DNA of 64,000 nt from Anaeramoeba ignava (taxonomy: Eukaryota; Metamonada; Anaeramoebidae), in assembly GCA_028826165.1 (NCBI GenBank), contig JAPDFW010000147.1:22501-86500 (forward strand), in the 5' to 3' direction. Positions 25,673 to 41,079 of the stretch are shown piece by piece (the first letter of the stretch is position 1; each line of letters begins with the position of its first letter). Under the pieces are notes generated by a model, which had not been told where the DNA came from, did not search any database, and saw only the letters and a program-made list of their open reading frames with translations. Made by a program: the position numbers and the translations under genes.

Positions 25673-26146
25673 ATTATTAAATTTTTTAATTAATAAATCC
25701 AATAAATTTGGATTTGTTTGATTTAATTGAAAATAATCAATTCCAATTTTAATTTCTTTAATAATTTCTTTTGTAATTTGAATTTCATCTTTGATTTGAT
25801 TTGAATAAATCCAATATTCAAATATTTGGAATGATTTATTACTTAATTCACTATAATCTGTAACTTTATTAGAAGTATCTTCTGTTACAGATAAAAACAT
25901 TCCTCGATATAATTCACTTCTCATTATTAATATTAATTTAGGAAATTTATATTGTTTTTCTTTTCTTTCAATAATAAAATCTTTTTCATTTTCATTTTCA
26001 TTTTCATTGTTTCTTCAATTTTTTCATTTAAATTTATAATTTCTTTAATTTCAGAATATAATTTTGGATTTATAATTCTGTTTGAATAAATCATTTCAAA
26101 TATTTGATTTGATTCTTTAATTGATTTTTTTGAAATAATTTCAAGG
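25664..26146 (-). pseudogene. RCC1-BTB copy 4: 5'-truncated fragment
   Basis: Only the C-terminal half of the BTB region remains, starting abruptly at LEIISKKSIKESNQ (about 26146) and ending LIKKFNNQN (25664). All RCC1 blades and the first BTB strand are absent. A 19-base deletion between two ATGAAAA direct repeats (about 26005) removes the segment coding RIYLNE and breaks the frame. The 5' boundary abuts T-rich DNA near the stop of the PAK gene. This is the one copy that is clearly a relic rather than a possible consensus error. Confidence 0.8.
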
Positions 26147-26281
26147 AATTGAAAGGAAAAAAAAATTTTTTTTGTTGTAAAAAAAATGATTGGTTCATTT
26201 TGAAAAATTTGGAAAAAAAAATGATCAAAAAGAAAAACGGAAAAAAAAATTTTTTTTTTTTGGAATTTGGTTTTCTCATTT

Positions 26282-30091
<3,810 letters not shown>

Positions 30092-30281
30092 TTAAAAGAA
30101 ATAATAATAATTAATTGATTAATTAATTTGAACAGAAAAGAAAAACAAAAACAAAAACAAAAACAAACAGAAGTTGTAAGAAAAAAAAAAAGGAAAAAAT
30201 GAAAAAAAAAAAATGAAAATAAAAAGGAGAAAAATAATTATCATTTTTTTTCTTTCTCTTTTTTTTTCTTATTAAATAAGA
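30092..30281. promoter_or_regulatory. Divergent promoter region, PAK / alpha-beta hydrolase
   Basis: A 190 bp gap lies between two outward-facing start codons. It is purine-rich on the left and pyrimidine-rich on the right (TTATCATTTTTTTTC just before the ATG at 30282). It is one of five divergent gaps of about 190-220 bp in the window. Confidence 0.45.
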
Positions 30282-31679
30282 ATGGATCAAGTTTTCCAAT
30301 CCATTTTAAGTCATGAAACTAAATTAAAGAAAAGTAAAGGAATTAATATAAAAATGTCAGTTTCAAAAGCGTTAGAATTGATTAGCAAAAAATTAAAAAC
30401 ACCTCAAATTCAAAATTCATTTGGATTAATTAATATCGAAAACAAAGAGGAAATCAAAATAATCGAATTAATGGATCAAATCAAACAACAGATCCTAAAT
30501 TCAGGACTTGAAGATCTAACAGTGAAATTAACACTTATGGAGGCAAAACAAACACCAGTTACAAATGAGAAAAATAAGGTGATTAAAAACACAACAGATC
30601 CAGAAAATACATGGATTGTGCCAAAGGGAAATGCAGAAAAAGTGATGGTGAGTGAAGATGAAATTGAGGGGGCAAAAGTGAGAACTTTTATTCCTAAAAA
30701 ATGGAACGGCAATGTTATTTTATTTGCCCACGGTTTCCGGCCAGAAACAGAAACACTTGGTTTGGTTTTGACTTTGGATTCTAATGAGCCCTTCATCAAA
30801 AAGATCCTCAAGCAAGGATGGATTGTTGCGGAAACAAGCTACAGAAGAAACGGAAGAATCATCAGGGAAGCAATTCAAGATCTCAATAATTTAAGAAAAT
30901 ATATTATGGATCATTTTGGCGACATTTCGCTCTGTGTTATCGAAGGCAGATCCATGGGAGGATGCATCGCAACCCATATCGCAGAAATGTATCCTGATCT
31001 CTATCAAGGTTGTGTTGCCATCGGCGCGGCTCTTTTGGCCAAAGATGATTCCAATCCTTTGGAGTTTGAATACAACCCAAAAATTCCACTTATTTTTTTA
31101 ACTAATCAATCCGAATTAGGGACAATCCAAAAATACATTTCTAAATGCAAGGAACAGAACAAAGACCAAGACATCATTCTTCCTGCACTTTGGGAAGTGT
31201 GGAGAGAGGGTCACAATCTTGTCAGTCAAAAAGAGCGTTTTCTTGCGATGAATTCGCTTTTGGAATGGATAACTTTCCAAACAAATATTACAGTTCGATC
31301 CAAAAATATTCTTATTGATTACAAACGCAAATCAAAATCAGAAGAGCCTCTTGTTAGTTTTGATTCTAACGGGTTGTTTGTTCCTGTTATCCAAATTGAC
31401 CCTGTTAGATCTTCTTTTTTTCTTGGTTTGTGTTCTGAAGATTTGGCGAAAATTCAGATCAAAATCAACGATTATTTTTGGATCAAATTTAATGATAAAA
31501 AAGTTAAGGTTTTTTATGGAACTTATCCTTTTTTTGTTTCAAAAGGTTCTTGGATTGCTTATGATCATCCTGATGGTTGTATTTGTGTTTCTATTCTTGA
31601 TTATTATGGAGTTCATTTTGCAGCAAAACAACTTGGATTAGAAGTTCATAGTCAAATTTTTATTTCAAAACAAGATTAA
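30282..31679 (+). CDS. Alpha/beta hydrolase (serine esterase/peptidase-like), intronless
   Basis: Single exon, 465 residues. The core shows an oxyanion-loop strand (VILFAHGFRPE), a nucleophile elbow (VIEGRSMGGC, Ser in GxSxG) and a later REGHNLVSQKER that probably supplies the catalytic His. An acid residue is expected before it but cannot be assigned. About 110 residues precede the hydrolase fold, and a roughly 110-residue domain follows it (after NSLLEWI). It resembles bacterial esterase or tannase-like hydrolases in layout, but the substrate is unknown. It has no intron and visibly more G and C at third positions than neighbours (GGCGACATTTCG, ATCGGCGCGGC), hinting at fairly recent transfer or strong expression. 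No secretion signal is evident at the N-terminus. Confidence 0.85.
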   Translation: MDQVFQSILSHETKLKKSKGINIKMSVSKALELISKKLKTPQIQNSFGLINIENKEEIKIIELMDQIKQQILNSGLEDLTVKLTLMEAKQTPVTNEKNKVIKNTTDPENTWIVPKGNAEKVMVSEDEIEGAKVRTFIPKKWNGNVILFAHGFRPETETLGLVLTLDSNEPFIKKILKQGWIVAETSYRRNGRIIREAIQDLNNLRKYIMDHFGDISLCVIEGRSMGGCIATHIAEMYPDLYQGCVAIGAALLAKDDSNPLEFEYNPKIPLIFLTNQSELGTIQKYISKCKEQNKDQDIILPALWEVWREGHNLVSQKERFLAMNSLLEWITFQTNITVRSKNILIDYKRKSKSEEPLVSFDSNGLFVPVIQIDPVRSSFFLGLCSEDLAKIQIKINDYFWIKFNDKKVKVFYGTYPFFVSKGSWIAYDHPDGCICVSILDYYGVHFAAKQLGLEVHSQIFISKQD

Positions 31680-31832
31680 AAAGATTAAAAAGATTTAAAA
31701 TTTTTTTTTATTATTATTTTTTTTTTTGGATTTGAAGAAGTAAAAAAAGATGGAAGAAATGAAAGAAGAAGAAGAAAAAAAAATTTTTTTTTATTGGGAA
31801 TTTTTTTTTTTGGAAGATTTAAATTGAGAAAA

Positions 31833-33907
31833 TTAATCTCCAATTTCATTCAAATAATCAGCAATTTCAGAAGGTTTTAAGCATTTAAACTTTTTGTTTT
31901 CATCAACAATTCCAATTTCAATATTATTTTCATCCATTTCTCCTTCAAATCCTTCTTTTAAAGTCAAAATTGCTGTATTAATAGCATCTTCTAAAGAAAT
32001 GGAATCTGAATATCTTTTAAATTTACAATTAAATTTATAATTAAATTTTTAAATAAATTTATAATTAAATTTTTAAATAAATTTACAATTAAATTTTTTT
32101 TACCTTTTTTCTAAAAATGTTTTTGCGTTATCAGAATTTTTTCCTATTGATGAAGCTTTCCAAGCCCAAAATGAACCAGATGGATCAACTTGATATAATT
32201 GAGGTCCATTATGATCATATCCAGCAACTAATAAAGAGATTCCAAAAGGACGAACACCTCTAAAAAATGTTTTAATTTTATAAATTAATTTCAATTTTAT
32301 AAATTAATTTTAATTTTATAAATAAATTATAATTTTATAAATAAATTTAAATTTTATAAATTAATTATAATTTTATAAATTAATTATAAATTTTGTAAAT
32401 TAATTTTAATTTTATAAATTAATTATAATTTTATAAATAAATTTTAATTTTATAAATAAATTATAATTTTATAAATAAATTTTAATTTTATAAATAAATT
32501 TAAATTTTATAAATTAATTATAATTTTATAAATTAATTATAATTTTATAAATTAATTATAATTTTATAAATAAATTATAATTTTATAAATAAATTTTAAT
32601 TTTATAAATATAAATAAATTAATAATTTTATAGAAATTTTTAATTTTATAATTTTAATTTTATAAATTAATTTTAATTTTATAAATTAATTTTTAATTTT
32701 ATAAATAAATAAATAAATTTTTTTAAATTTAATTTTGTAAATAAATTTTAATTTTATAAATTAATTATAATTTTGTAAATTAATTTTTAAATAAATTTAA
32801 ATTTTATAAATTAATTATAATTTTTAAATAAATTATAAATAAATTTTAATTTTATAAATTAATTTTATAAATAAATTTTAATTTTATAAATTAATTATAA
32901 TTTTATAAATTAATTTTAATTTTATAAATTAATTTTAATTTTATAAATTAATTATAATTTTATAAATTAATTTTAATTTTATAAATTAATTTAAATTTAA
33001 TTTTATAAAATTATAAATTTTTAATTTTATAAATTAATTTATAAAATTATAAATAAATTTTAATTTTGTAAATTAATTATAAATTTATAAATTAATTTTA
33101 ATTTTATAAATTAATTATAATTTTATAAATAAATTATAATTTTATAAATAAATTATAATTTTATAAATTAATTATAATTTTATAATTTTATAAATTAATT
33201 TTAATTTATAAATTAATTTTAAATTTATAAATTAATTTTAATTGTTCTAAGCTGTCAAAAATCGGAAAAAAATTTTTTGTAAAAAAAATACAAACCCAGA
33301 TTGAGTATATTCCTGCATAATATTAGCAATTTCACGAGCACATTGAGAAACAGGGATAGGTTCATGATATCTAAGTTTATAAAGCTCAGCTTGACGACGA
33401 GCTTTTCTGAGAATAAGTCTAAAATCAGGACCAACGCCTGCATAAACCATTCCTATTGTTTCAGTTATTACTGATATCTTCTCAATCGAAGACTCGTCGA
33501 TTAAAGGTGTTGGTAGTTTTTTTTCTGTTACTATCACTACCCCATTTGATGCTGGTTTTTTGTTTGTTTTTTTCTTTTTTAATTCATTTTTCCTTTTCTT
33601 CCTTTTTTTTGGTTTATTTTTTTTGGTTTTGAATTACCTTTTATTCCTAATGCAGTCCCTCCTTTGTTTACAGCTCGAAGTGCATGTTCAATTTGCATGA
33701 GTTGACCTGTTGGAGAGAATGTTGTTAAACTGAAAGAATATTCTTCAGACCTAAATAAATATTTTAATAATAAATATTTTAATAATAAATTTTAAATAAT
33801 AAATATTTTAATAATAAATTTTAAATAATAAATTTTAAATAATAAATATTTAAATAATAAATATTTTAATAATAAATATTTTAATAATAAATATTTTAAT
33901 AATACAT
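31833..33907 (-). CDS. PSMA2: 20S proteasome subunit alpha type-2
   Basis: Non-catalytic alpha-ring subunit of the 20S proteasome. Exons: 33907-33906 (two bases), 33750-33638, 33551-33296, 32259-32104 and 32013-31833; total 708 bases, 235 residues, against 234 in human PSMA2. Motifs: [14 protein letters not shown] with the QIEHA variant of [52 protein letters not shown] and [18 protein letters not shown]. The start codon appears to be assembled by splicing: AT at 33907-33906 joins the G at 33750, giving Met-Ser-Glu-Glu-Tyr. Intron 3 (1036 bp) is a repeat array. It shares a 217 bp divergent promoter gap with the DOP1 gene. Confidence 0.95.
32268..33240. repeat. TTTTATAAATTAATT array in PSMA2 intron 3
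   Basis: About 970 bp of TTTTATAAATTAATT/ATAA units (roughly 16-18 bp, varying) lie between donor at 33295 and acceptor at 32261-32260. No ORF is seen. Confidence 0.88.
33755..33903. repeat. AATAAATATTTT array in PSMA2 intron 1
   Basis: Short array of TAATAAATATTTTAA units between the split start codon (33907-33906) and exon 2 at 33750. Confidence 0.75.
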
Positions 33908-34124
33908 TTCTAACAAGAAAAATGAAAGAAAAAAAATGAAAAAAATGAAAAATGAAAAATGAAAAAAATGAAAAAAAAATTTTTACAAATAAAAGTTCTT
34001 TCTTTTAAATTTTTTTTTTATTTAAATTAAGAAAGAAGAAAATTTTTATTTTTTTTAATTTTTTTTTTCTCCATTTTTTTTTCATTTTTTTTCTTTTTGT
34101 TTTTTAAAATAAATAAATAAATAA
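33908..34124. promoter_or_regulatory. Divergent promoter region, PSMA2 / DOP1
   Basis: A 217 bp gap between outward-facing starts. The left half holds four to five CATTTTT units in PSMA2 sense and the right half has TCCATTTTTTTTTCATTT in DOP1 sense, so each gene has its own copy of the leader element. The ATG at 34125 follows four AAAT repeats. Confidence 0.5.
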
Positions 34125-37100
34125 ATGACAACTTTTCTTTCTTCAACTGAAAAAGATTTTAGTAAACAAATTCAAAAAGTACTTGAATTATTTCATAAAT
34201 CTAAAGAATGGGGTGATTTAATAAGAAATTTACATCAACTTAGCAAAGTAGAAAATATAATTTTTATATTTAAAAATTAAAGAGAAAATTTTAATCAAAA
34301 AAAAAATAATAAAATAAAAAAAATAAATGGAAAAATTTTTTCCAATTCATCTTTTCTTTAAAACAAAATAATTGAATTAAATAATACAAGGTTTTACAAT
34401 CTTATAATAAAATTAAAGCAATTCCTCATAAATTTCTTGTTGCAAAACAACTTTCTTTATGTTTAAATAATGATTTACCATGGGGTGTTCATCTAAAAAC
34501 TATTGAAATTTATGCTCAAATTTTTCAACATATTGGCGTATATATTCTATTTAAATTCCTTTTAGATAATTCATTTATAAAATTCATTTATAAATTTATA
34601 AAATTTATTTATAAAATTTATTTATAAAATTTATTTATAAAATTTATTTATAAAATTTATTTATAAAATTTATTTATAAAATTTATTTATAAAATTCATT
34701 TATAAAATTTATTTATAAAATTTATTTATAAAAAATTTATAAAATTTATTTATAAAATTTATTTATAAAATTCATTTATAAAATTCATTTATAAAATTTA
34801 TTTATAAAATTTATTTATAAAATAAATTTATAAAATTCATAAATAAAAAAAAAAAAGCACGAAATCTTGCTTAAAGATTTCCCTGTTTATTCAGTTGGCT
34901 TATTTCCAGCTTTCCAATACTCTTCAAATCAAGTTAGATTATCAATACTCAAATTATTAGAAAGATTTGTAATACCATTTGGAAAACAATTAGATTCAAT
35001 TTTAAAAGGATTAATAGTTGCAGTTCTTCCAGGATTAGAAGAAGAAGATGCAGAAATTTCTCAAAGAGTTTGAATCATTTCTTTCAAATAATAATTCTTT
35101 TATTAATTTTTTAAATTTATATTTATATTTTAGACACTCCTTTTTTTACAAGAAATCGAACAAAAAGCTGATTTCCAACTCTTTTATGTTCATTTATTTA
35201 AAACAATGATTTCTAATCCAAAACAAACTCAAAATATCATCAATTACTTGAACTTTAAATTTGATTTAAAATCAAATAATCCAAAAAAACAAAATTTTTC
35301 AATCATTCTTGAAAATGAATTTTTAAACAAAATTCTAGTTGAAAGTTTTGTTCCTTTTTTTAAAAATGAAGACATTTTAGTTTTGAGGAAAATTCTTGAT
35401 TTTATTACAAACCAAATTCCTCTTCGTTCAAAGTAAAAAAATAAAATCAAAATTAAAATCAAAATTAAAATTCAAAATTAAAATCCAATTTATATAGATA
35501 CTTGACTAGAGAACAAAAAGCACAACTACTTGAGTCATGCTTTAAAATTTTCCCAAGAAAGGATTCAACTTTAAAACACAGAATTTTTTTATGGCTAGAT
35601 TTGGAAAACCAAAAGGAAATTGAGGAGATCCAGCAATTAATTTTATCAAGTTTTTTGAGATTGTTTGAGGAAAATGAACAGCAAAATTTAAAGAAAATGG
35701 ATCTGGTGATAATCTCAGAATCGATGGAAAACGAAAAACTTCTTCAATTACTTTCCAAAAAAATTATTCATTTATCAATCAATCAATTTGCAAAAAAAGA
35801 GAATCAAATTGACGGAATCACAATTCCCAAATTTAATCAAGAAGACGTTCTAGAATTTTTAAATAGTCTTGTGGAGCAATCATTGAAGGAAATGAGCCAA
35901 GAGTATCCATCAAAATTTTTCCATGAAATTCTTTCCAAAATAACAACTTTAATTAGTGAAGATGGGAAATTGCTAAAATTGAATGATGAAACAAAGCTTC
36001 AGATTGCTCAAATTTTCTTGTATAATTTGAATAGAGTTCAATTCCAAAAATCTCAAGAAATTGAATCAAATTCTTTTGTTTTCACAAAGGAATCAATTTC
36101 GCATTCCTTTTTCATAAATTATTGCTTGTTTATAAAAATGTTCCATCAGTTCATCTTCCACGAAAATGGAAAAATCGCAAATTCTCCAAAAATTATTGAT
36201 TCGATGCTTCTTCTTTTGGAAAAAACGCTTATCGATTTGTCTTCTATTGCATTCGACCAACATAAAATCTATCTTTCGCAAAAATTCAAGGAATCAATGG
36301 CTATTGTTAATGATTTTGCAAAACAATTTTTCTGTCTTGATTTCATTTGGGAAAAGCCAAGTGGTGGTATTGAGGAATTTGTGCAAAAAATACTGCAAAA
36401 AATCCATCAATTCTCTCAAAAACCCGATATTTTCCAAACAGACATTTTGTTTTTATTTTTCATTCAAATTGTGAAAATTCTTCTCCATTTGAAAAATCAA
36501 GCAAAATCTTCGAAACTGATCAACAAATTCATCAAAGAATTTGGGCAAAATGGAGATTTGAAACAAGACGAAATGGAGAAACCCAATGAATTTATCAGAA
36601 ATAGGAATTTGTTGGGAAAGCATTTTCTATCCTTCTCAGAATTTATCATTGCATTATCGAAAAAGCTTTTTGAAAATTTGTTTGTCAACAAGGACACAAT
36701 TTTGAAGAACGAAATTGTTTTGCTACTCAATGAAATTGAAGAGCTTTTCCCAGCAGAATTTGCGAAAATCATTTCCGATGAACTGACAAACATCGCAGAG
36801 CCGATTCAAGGTCTTGTTCGATACACAGCATTCTGGGGGTTTTCAGAATCAGTATCGCAGGATTATTTCCCTTCAAACGAATGCTTTCATCTTTTTATGA
36901 GCCACATTCACGCTTCGCAAAATCCGTTCCAGGTTTCCTTCATTGAGAATTGGATCAGCAAAACAATTTCAAATTCCAAAATTAACAAAATTCTTGATCC
37001 AATTATCATGGAGCTATTTTCTTTATTGATGATTTATTATTCAGAGGGAATTTCAAATGAAAACCCGAATTTGGAGAACACAAACCATTTTTCCCTGTTC

Positions 37101-40100
37101 TCTACCAAGAACCGTTTGATTCATCAAGAGCTTTGTTTCTTTTCCAACTATTGAACAAAATACTTTCTGTTCCACAAAATAAAACTTCATCCTCTTTGTT
37201 CAATTCGCAAATCAGCTTGAGAATTAAGGATTTAATTTTGAAACAAGCTGAGATCCGCACAAATTTCAACACAAAATTTATCCAGCATTACCAAAATTTC
37301 CCCGATCAAGGATCATATTTCGAAATGCTTTTGATCATTTCTTCGCTTTTCAGTGTTGCTTGTTTAGAATCCGGCACTGAAACCGAAAACGAGAAACAAA
37401 GCAATTCGTTCAACAATGAAAATAATTTAATCAAAATCCAAACTTTGCAAGTTATGAATAATTTACTATTGATGTTCCAAAAAAACATGCAGGAATTCGT
37501 TCAATTTTCAGAACTTTTTTTGAAGCGATTGATGATCATTGTTCAAGAGCTATTCCATGAAATAGGAGCCAGTATCCAGAAAGCAGATTCCATGCACCAA
37601 ATGCATTTGCTGCAAACACTTTCATTATCAATCTCAATTTTAGCGAAGATCAATCAATTTGAAGAAGTTGCAAATTCCTTCTCAAAGTTTTTGCATTGTG
37701 ACGAGTTTGTTTCAACAATAATTGCTGGATTATCACAAAATCCAACAGAAGAATCCTCACACTCAAAATATTATTATTATTATTATTCGATCGGAATTCC
37801 TGATCAATTCGTCACTTACTTTTCCGACATTCGTTTGAAATGGATTGATTTTGTTATTGATTTATCAGAAAATATTGAACCCAAAGAATTCCTCATTCTT
37901 TCCGATATTATTAAGAATATTTGCATCCAAATTCAATCCAAAAACCAAATTGTTATGTCTGTTTTTGAGATGAAAAACTCACGTAATTTAATTGAGGATC
38001 AAACACTTCTTCATCGAGAAATGAATTATATCCAGTTTTTGATATCCGGAATTCACAAAATTATTACCACAAACAAATTTCAATGGACTGATTCGCTTGC
38101 CAATATTGCCAAGTCCAAAAACCAAGACTCAAAAACGGAAAACCAAGATCAAGAAAAGAAGAAGGAATCGAATTTCCTCATTTCAGCTCCTTTTTCAATG
38201 ATTTCTGGTTTGGTTTCGCAAATAATTTCAACAACGTCAAATGAATCTTTGTCGGCTGCAGAAAAAAGACAGATTATAATTTCATGGCAATTAGCATTCA
38301 TTATAAATTCAATAATAACATTTTGGGATTTTACAGATCATATCAAAGATTTAATGGAAAATAATCAAAATAATCAAAATAACAATAACAATAACAATGA
38401 AGATCCTTTTGATTTGCAGATGATTTACTCATTAATTAATGATCCAATTTTCCAGAAAATCACAAACCAAGTTGGAAACGAATTGGCAAATTTATTCCTT
38501 TATTTAAACAAAGATTTTTCTGAAGAGCTTTTATTTTCTGTTTTGATTGTTTGGAATTCTTGGATTGGATCTGAAAATTTGAGAACAAAATTATTTTTGC
38601 TAAATCACAAAGAATTATTTCACAAACAAAAAGCACTCATTTCGATTATCATCAAAACACAAGTTCTTCCACCAGCTTTTCTTTATCAGAAATTTGTTTC
38701 TGTCTTAAATGTTTTTCAGTATGAATTTAATGATGTTGTTATGGGACAATATCCCAAATTTGATGTGGGGAATGTACAAGATGATTCTAGGAAAGAAATT
38801 GGAAATACAAAGCAAATGCAAAAGGATGTTACAATTTATTTGAAATTTACTTCAAGTTATTATTTTCTTGAAATTTATTTCCAGTATTTAATTAAATTTC
38901 GAAAAGGAATTAATTTGAACCAAGAATTATTACAATTTTTAAAAGAAATTGTTAAGATGACACAAATTCCAACAACTTTATTTATTCTTTTTAGGTAAAA
39001 ACAAAACAAAACAAAACAAAACAAAATTTATATTTAAAATATTTATATTTGATTTAGAGCATTTAAAAAATTAATTCGTTCTCTTTCAAATTTACCTGAT
39101 GATAAAAAATTATGTGAGGATTTAAGAGATTTTACAAAGCAATTACTCACTATATGTTTTTATTATACAAGTGATTCATTTCAACTCAAAGAAACACAAA
39201 TAAAACCAATTTATTTTGTGCATAAAAATCACTTCCATAAAATCCAAAGAGAAAATCAAGAAAAGAAAAACGAAATGAATAATTTAGAAAAGGAAAACAA
39301 TGCAAAAATTGAAAATAAAAAAATGACAAAGGAAGAAAAACGGATTCAATTGATCCAAATACAACATTTAATCCATCAACATTTAAAATCATTAGTAAAA
39401 AAAACAATAATAATAAGAAGAAGAAAGAAATTTATATTATTCTAATCAATTGAATATTTTTTAGGGATTAAGATCTTTATCTCGTTCAGGTGAAATATTA
39501 CATTTAGTTTTTACACAAGAATCTCAAATTATTTCCATTTTAAATTCTTTAAATGTTCCAAAGAATCATTTTCCTTATATTATTCGGTATAAAATTAAAA
39601 AACAACAATAACAATAATAATAATTTAAACTGCAAAAAATTTTTCATTTTTGTTTTAAAAGAAATGAAGCTTATTTTTCACAAGAAATTTTAAAGATATT
39701 ATCCCATTTATCAAAATATCCAGAAATGTTGAATGTATGGAAAAAAAATATTTGGGAGATTTTTATGTCAGAAGGATTTTTCCCAATTAAATCACAAACA
39801 ATAACATATTGGAAGGAAATTGTAATATCTTTAATAAAAGGAGATGAATCTTTAATTGACGAATTATTGCAAAATCAAGTAAATACTGGAGTGCTTAGTT
39901 TTGTTGGGAATTTGGTTAGAAAAGACAGAGAAAATGAGGAAGTTTTATTGAAAATCAAAATTTTACAAAGACTTGCGTTTATTGTTTTATCTTCTTCTTT
40001 TAATCAATTGTCTTTTAAAATTGAACAAATTAAACAGTTTTTAATTGATTGTTTGAAATTGAAATCTTCCTCAAATTTAATCAAGTTGATTTTTTTAATT

Positions 40101-40766
40101 TTGCAAATTTTGATTTATAAGATGGATTATTTAAAAATATCAACTATGTGGCAAATAATTTTACCTGAAATGGTTTGAATATTTAAATTTATTATTTAAA
40201 TTTTTAATTCTAATTTTTAATTCTAATTTTTAAACAAAAGATGAAAATTTTTTCACAAAATATTGTCAATCAAGAAATTGTTTTTTCAGGATTAAAATTA
40301 TTAGATTTTGTTTTACTTTTAATTCCAGAACATTTTCAAATGTATTTCCAATTTTAAAAAAAATAATTTTATTTTAATTTAATTTTAATTTTAATTTTTT
40401 TAGTTTTGATTGGATTTTCTTTTTTGAAAAAGAATCACAAAAGCATCTTTTTAATCAAGAAATTGAATTTATTCCTTATTTTACAAAATTTGGATTAGGA
40501 TTAAAAAATGAAGAAAAACGAAATGAAAATGAAAATAAAAATAAAAATAAAAATAAAAAAGAAGAACAAAAATTCAATAATCAAAATCAATTTAAAAACC
40601 AATTGTTACAAATATTCAAGTTCAAAATCCTGATGAAACAAAAAAAATTATATCTACATTTACATTAGAAGTTTATGAAAGAAATTTATTAGAAAAACCA
40701 ATTGATTTTGAATTTATAGAAAAAATTTTATGGGAAGAAATAATTGGATTTAAAGTTGAAAAATAA
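34125..40766 (+). CDS. Dopey/DOP1 family protein (endosome-Golgi trafficking)
   Basis: Large conserved protein that with a MON2-like partner and flippase subunits acts in membrane traffic and polarity. The N-terminal Dopey domain is clear: KEWGDLIRNLHQL, IPHKFLVAKQLSLCLN, LPWGVHLKTIEIYAQIFQHIG, DFPVYSVGLFPAFQYSS and LPGLEEEDAEIS. Ten exons: 34125-34247, 34391-34537, 34858-35067, 35134-35432, 35498-38994, 39058-39394, 39475-39596, 39662-40172, 40241-40341 and 40404-40766. All phases agree. Two frame breaks remain, each cured by adding one base: about 37090 (restoring YQEPFDSSRALFLFQLL) and about 40605 (restoring the tail from NIQVQNPDETKK). The corrected total is 5712 bases (1903 residues), normal for the family. 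The middle is helical-repeat-like. The N-terminal identification is strong; the rest follows from reading-frame continuity. Confidence 0.88.
34555..34845. repeat. AAATTTATTTAT array in DOP1 intron 2
   Basis: About 22 copies of AAATTTATTTAT with an AAATTCATTTAT variant fill the 320 bp intron between GTATAT at 34538 and the acceptor at 34856-34857. Confidence 0.8.
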
Positions 40767-41079
40767 AATTAAAAATAAAATTAAAAAGAAAAAGTGGATT
40801 TGGAATTGAAAAAAAAATTTTTTTTTTAATTAACCAATTTTGCTTTTTTTAGGAACGCTTTGAATTTCCCAATTAAAAAAAAAATAAAAAAGAATTTTCT
40901 TTTTTTTGGAATTAAAAATAACAAACACAAAAAAAAAAAAAAATAAAAAATAATTTTCCTTTCAAATGAAGAGATTAAAAAGAACAAACAAAAACAACTT
41001 GCAAATCAACCAAATCAATCAAATCAATCAAATAAAAAAATAAAATAATTAATTAATCCAAAAGAAATAAAATTAAGTG
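40767..41079. other. Convergent intergenic gap, DOP1 / cyclin
   Basis: 313 bp of A- and T-runs with AATC repeats near 41010-41030. Nothing coding is supported. It presumably holds both 3' UTRs and poly(A) signals. Confidence 0.5.

Noticed and set aside
25436-25693. Leu-Ile-repeat ORF (and similar ones at 4493-4777, 46059-46250, 48255-48470, 61545-61847)
   Set aside because: Shadow frames of hexamer arrays; any frame of (AATTTT)n without TAA stays open.
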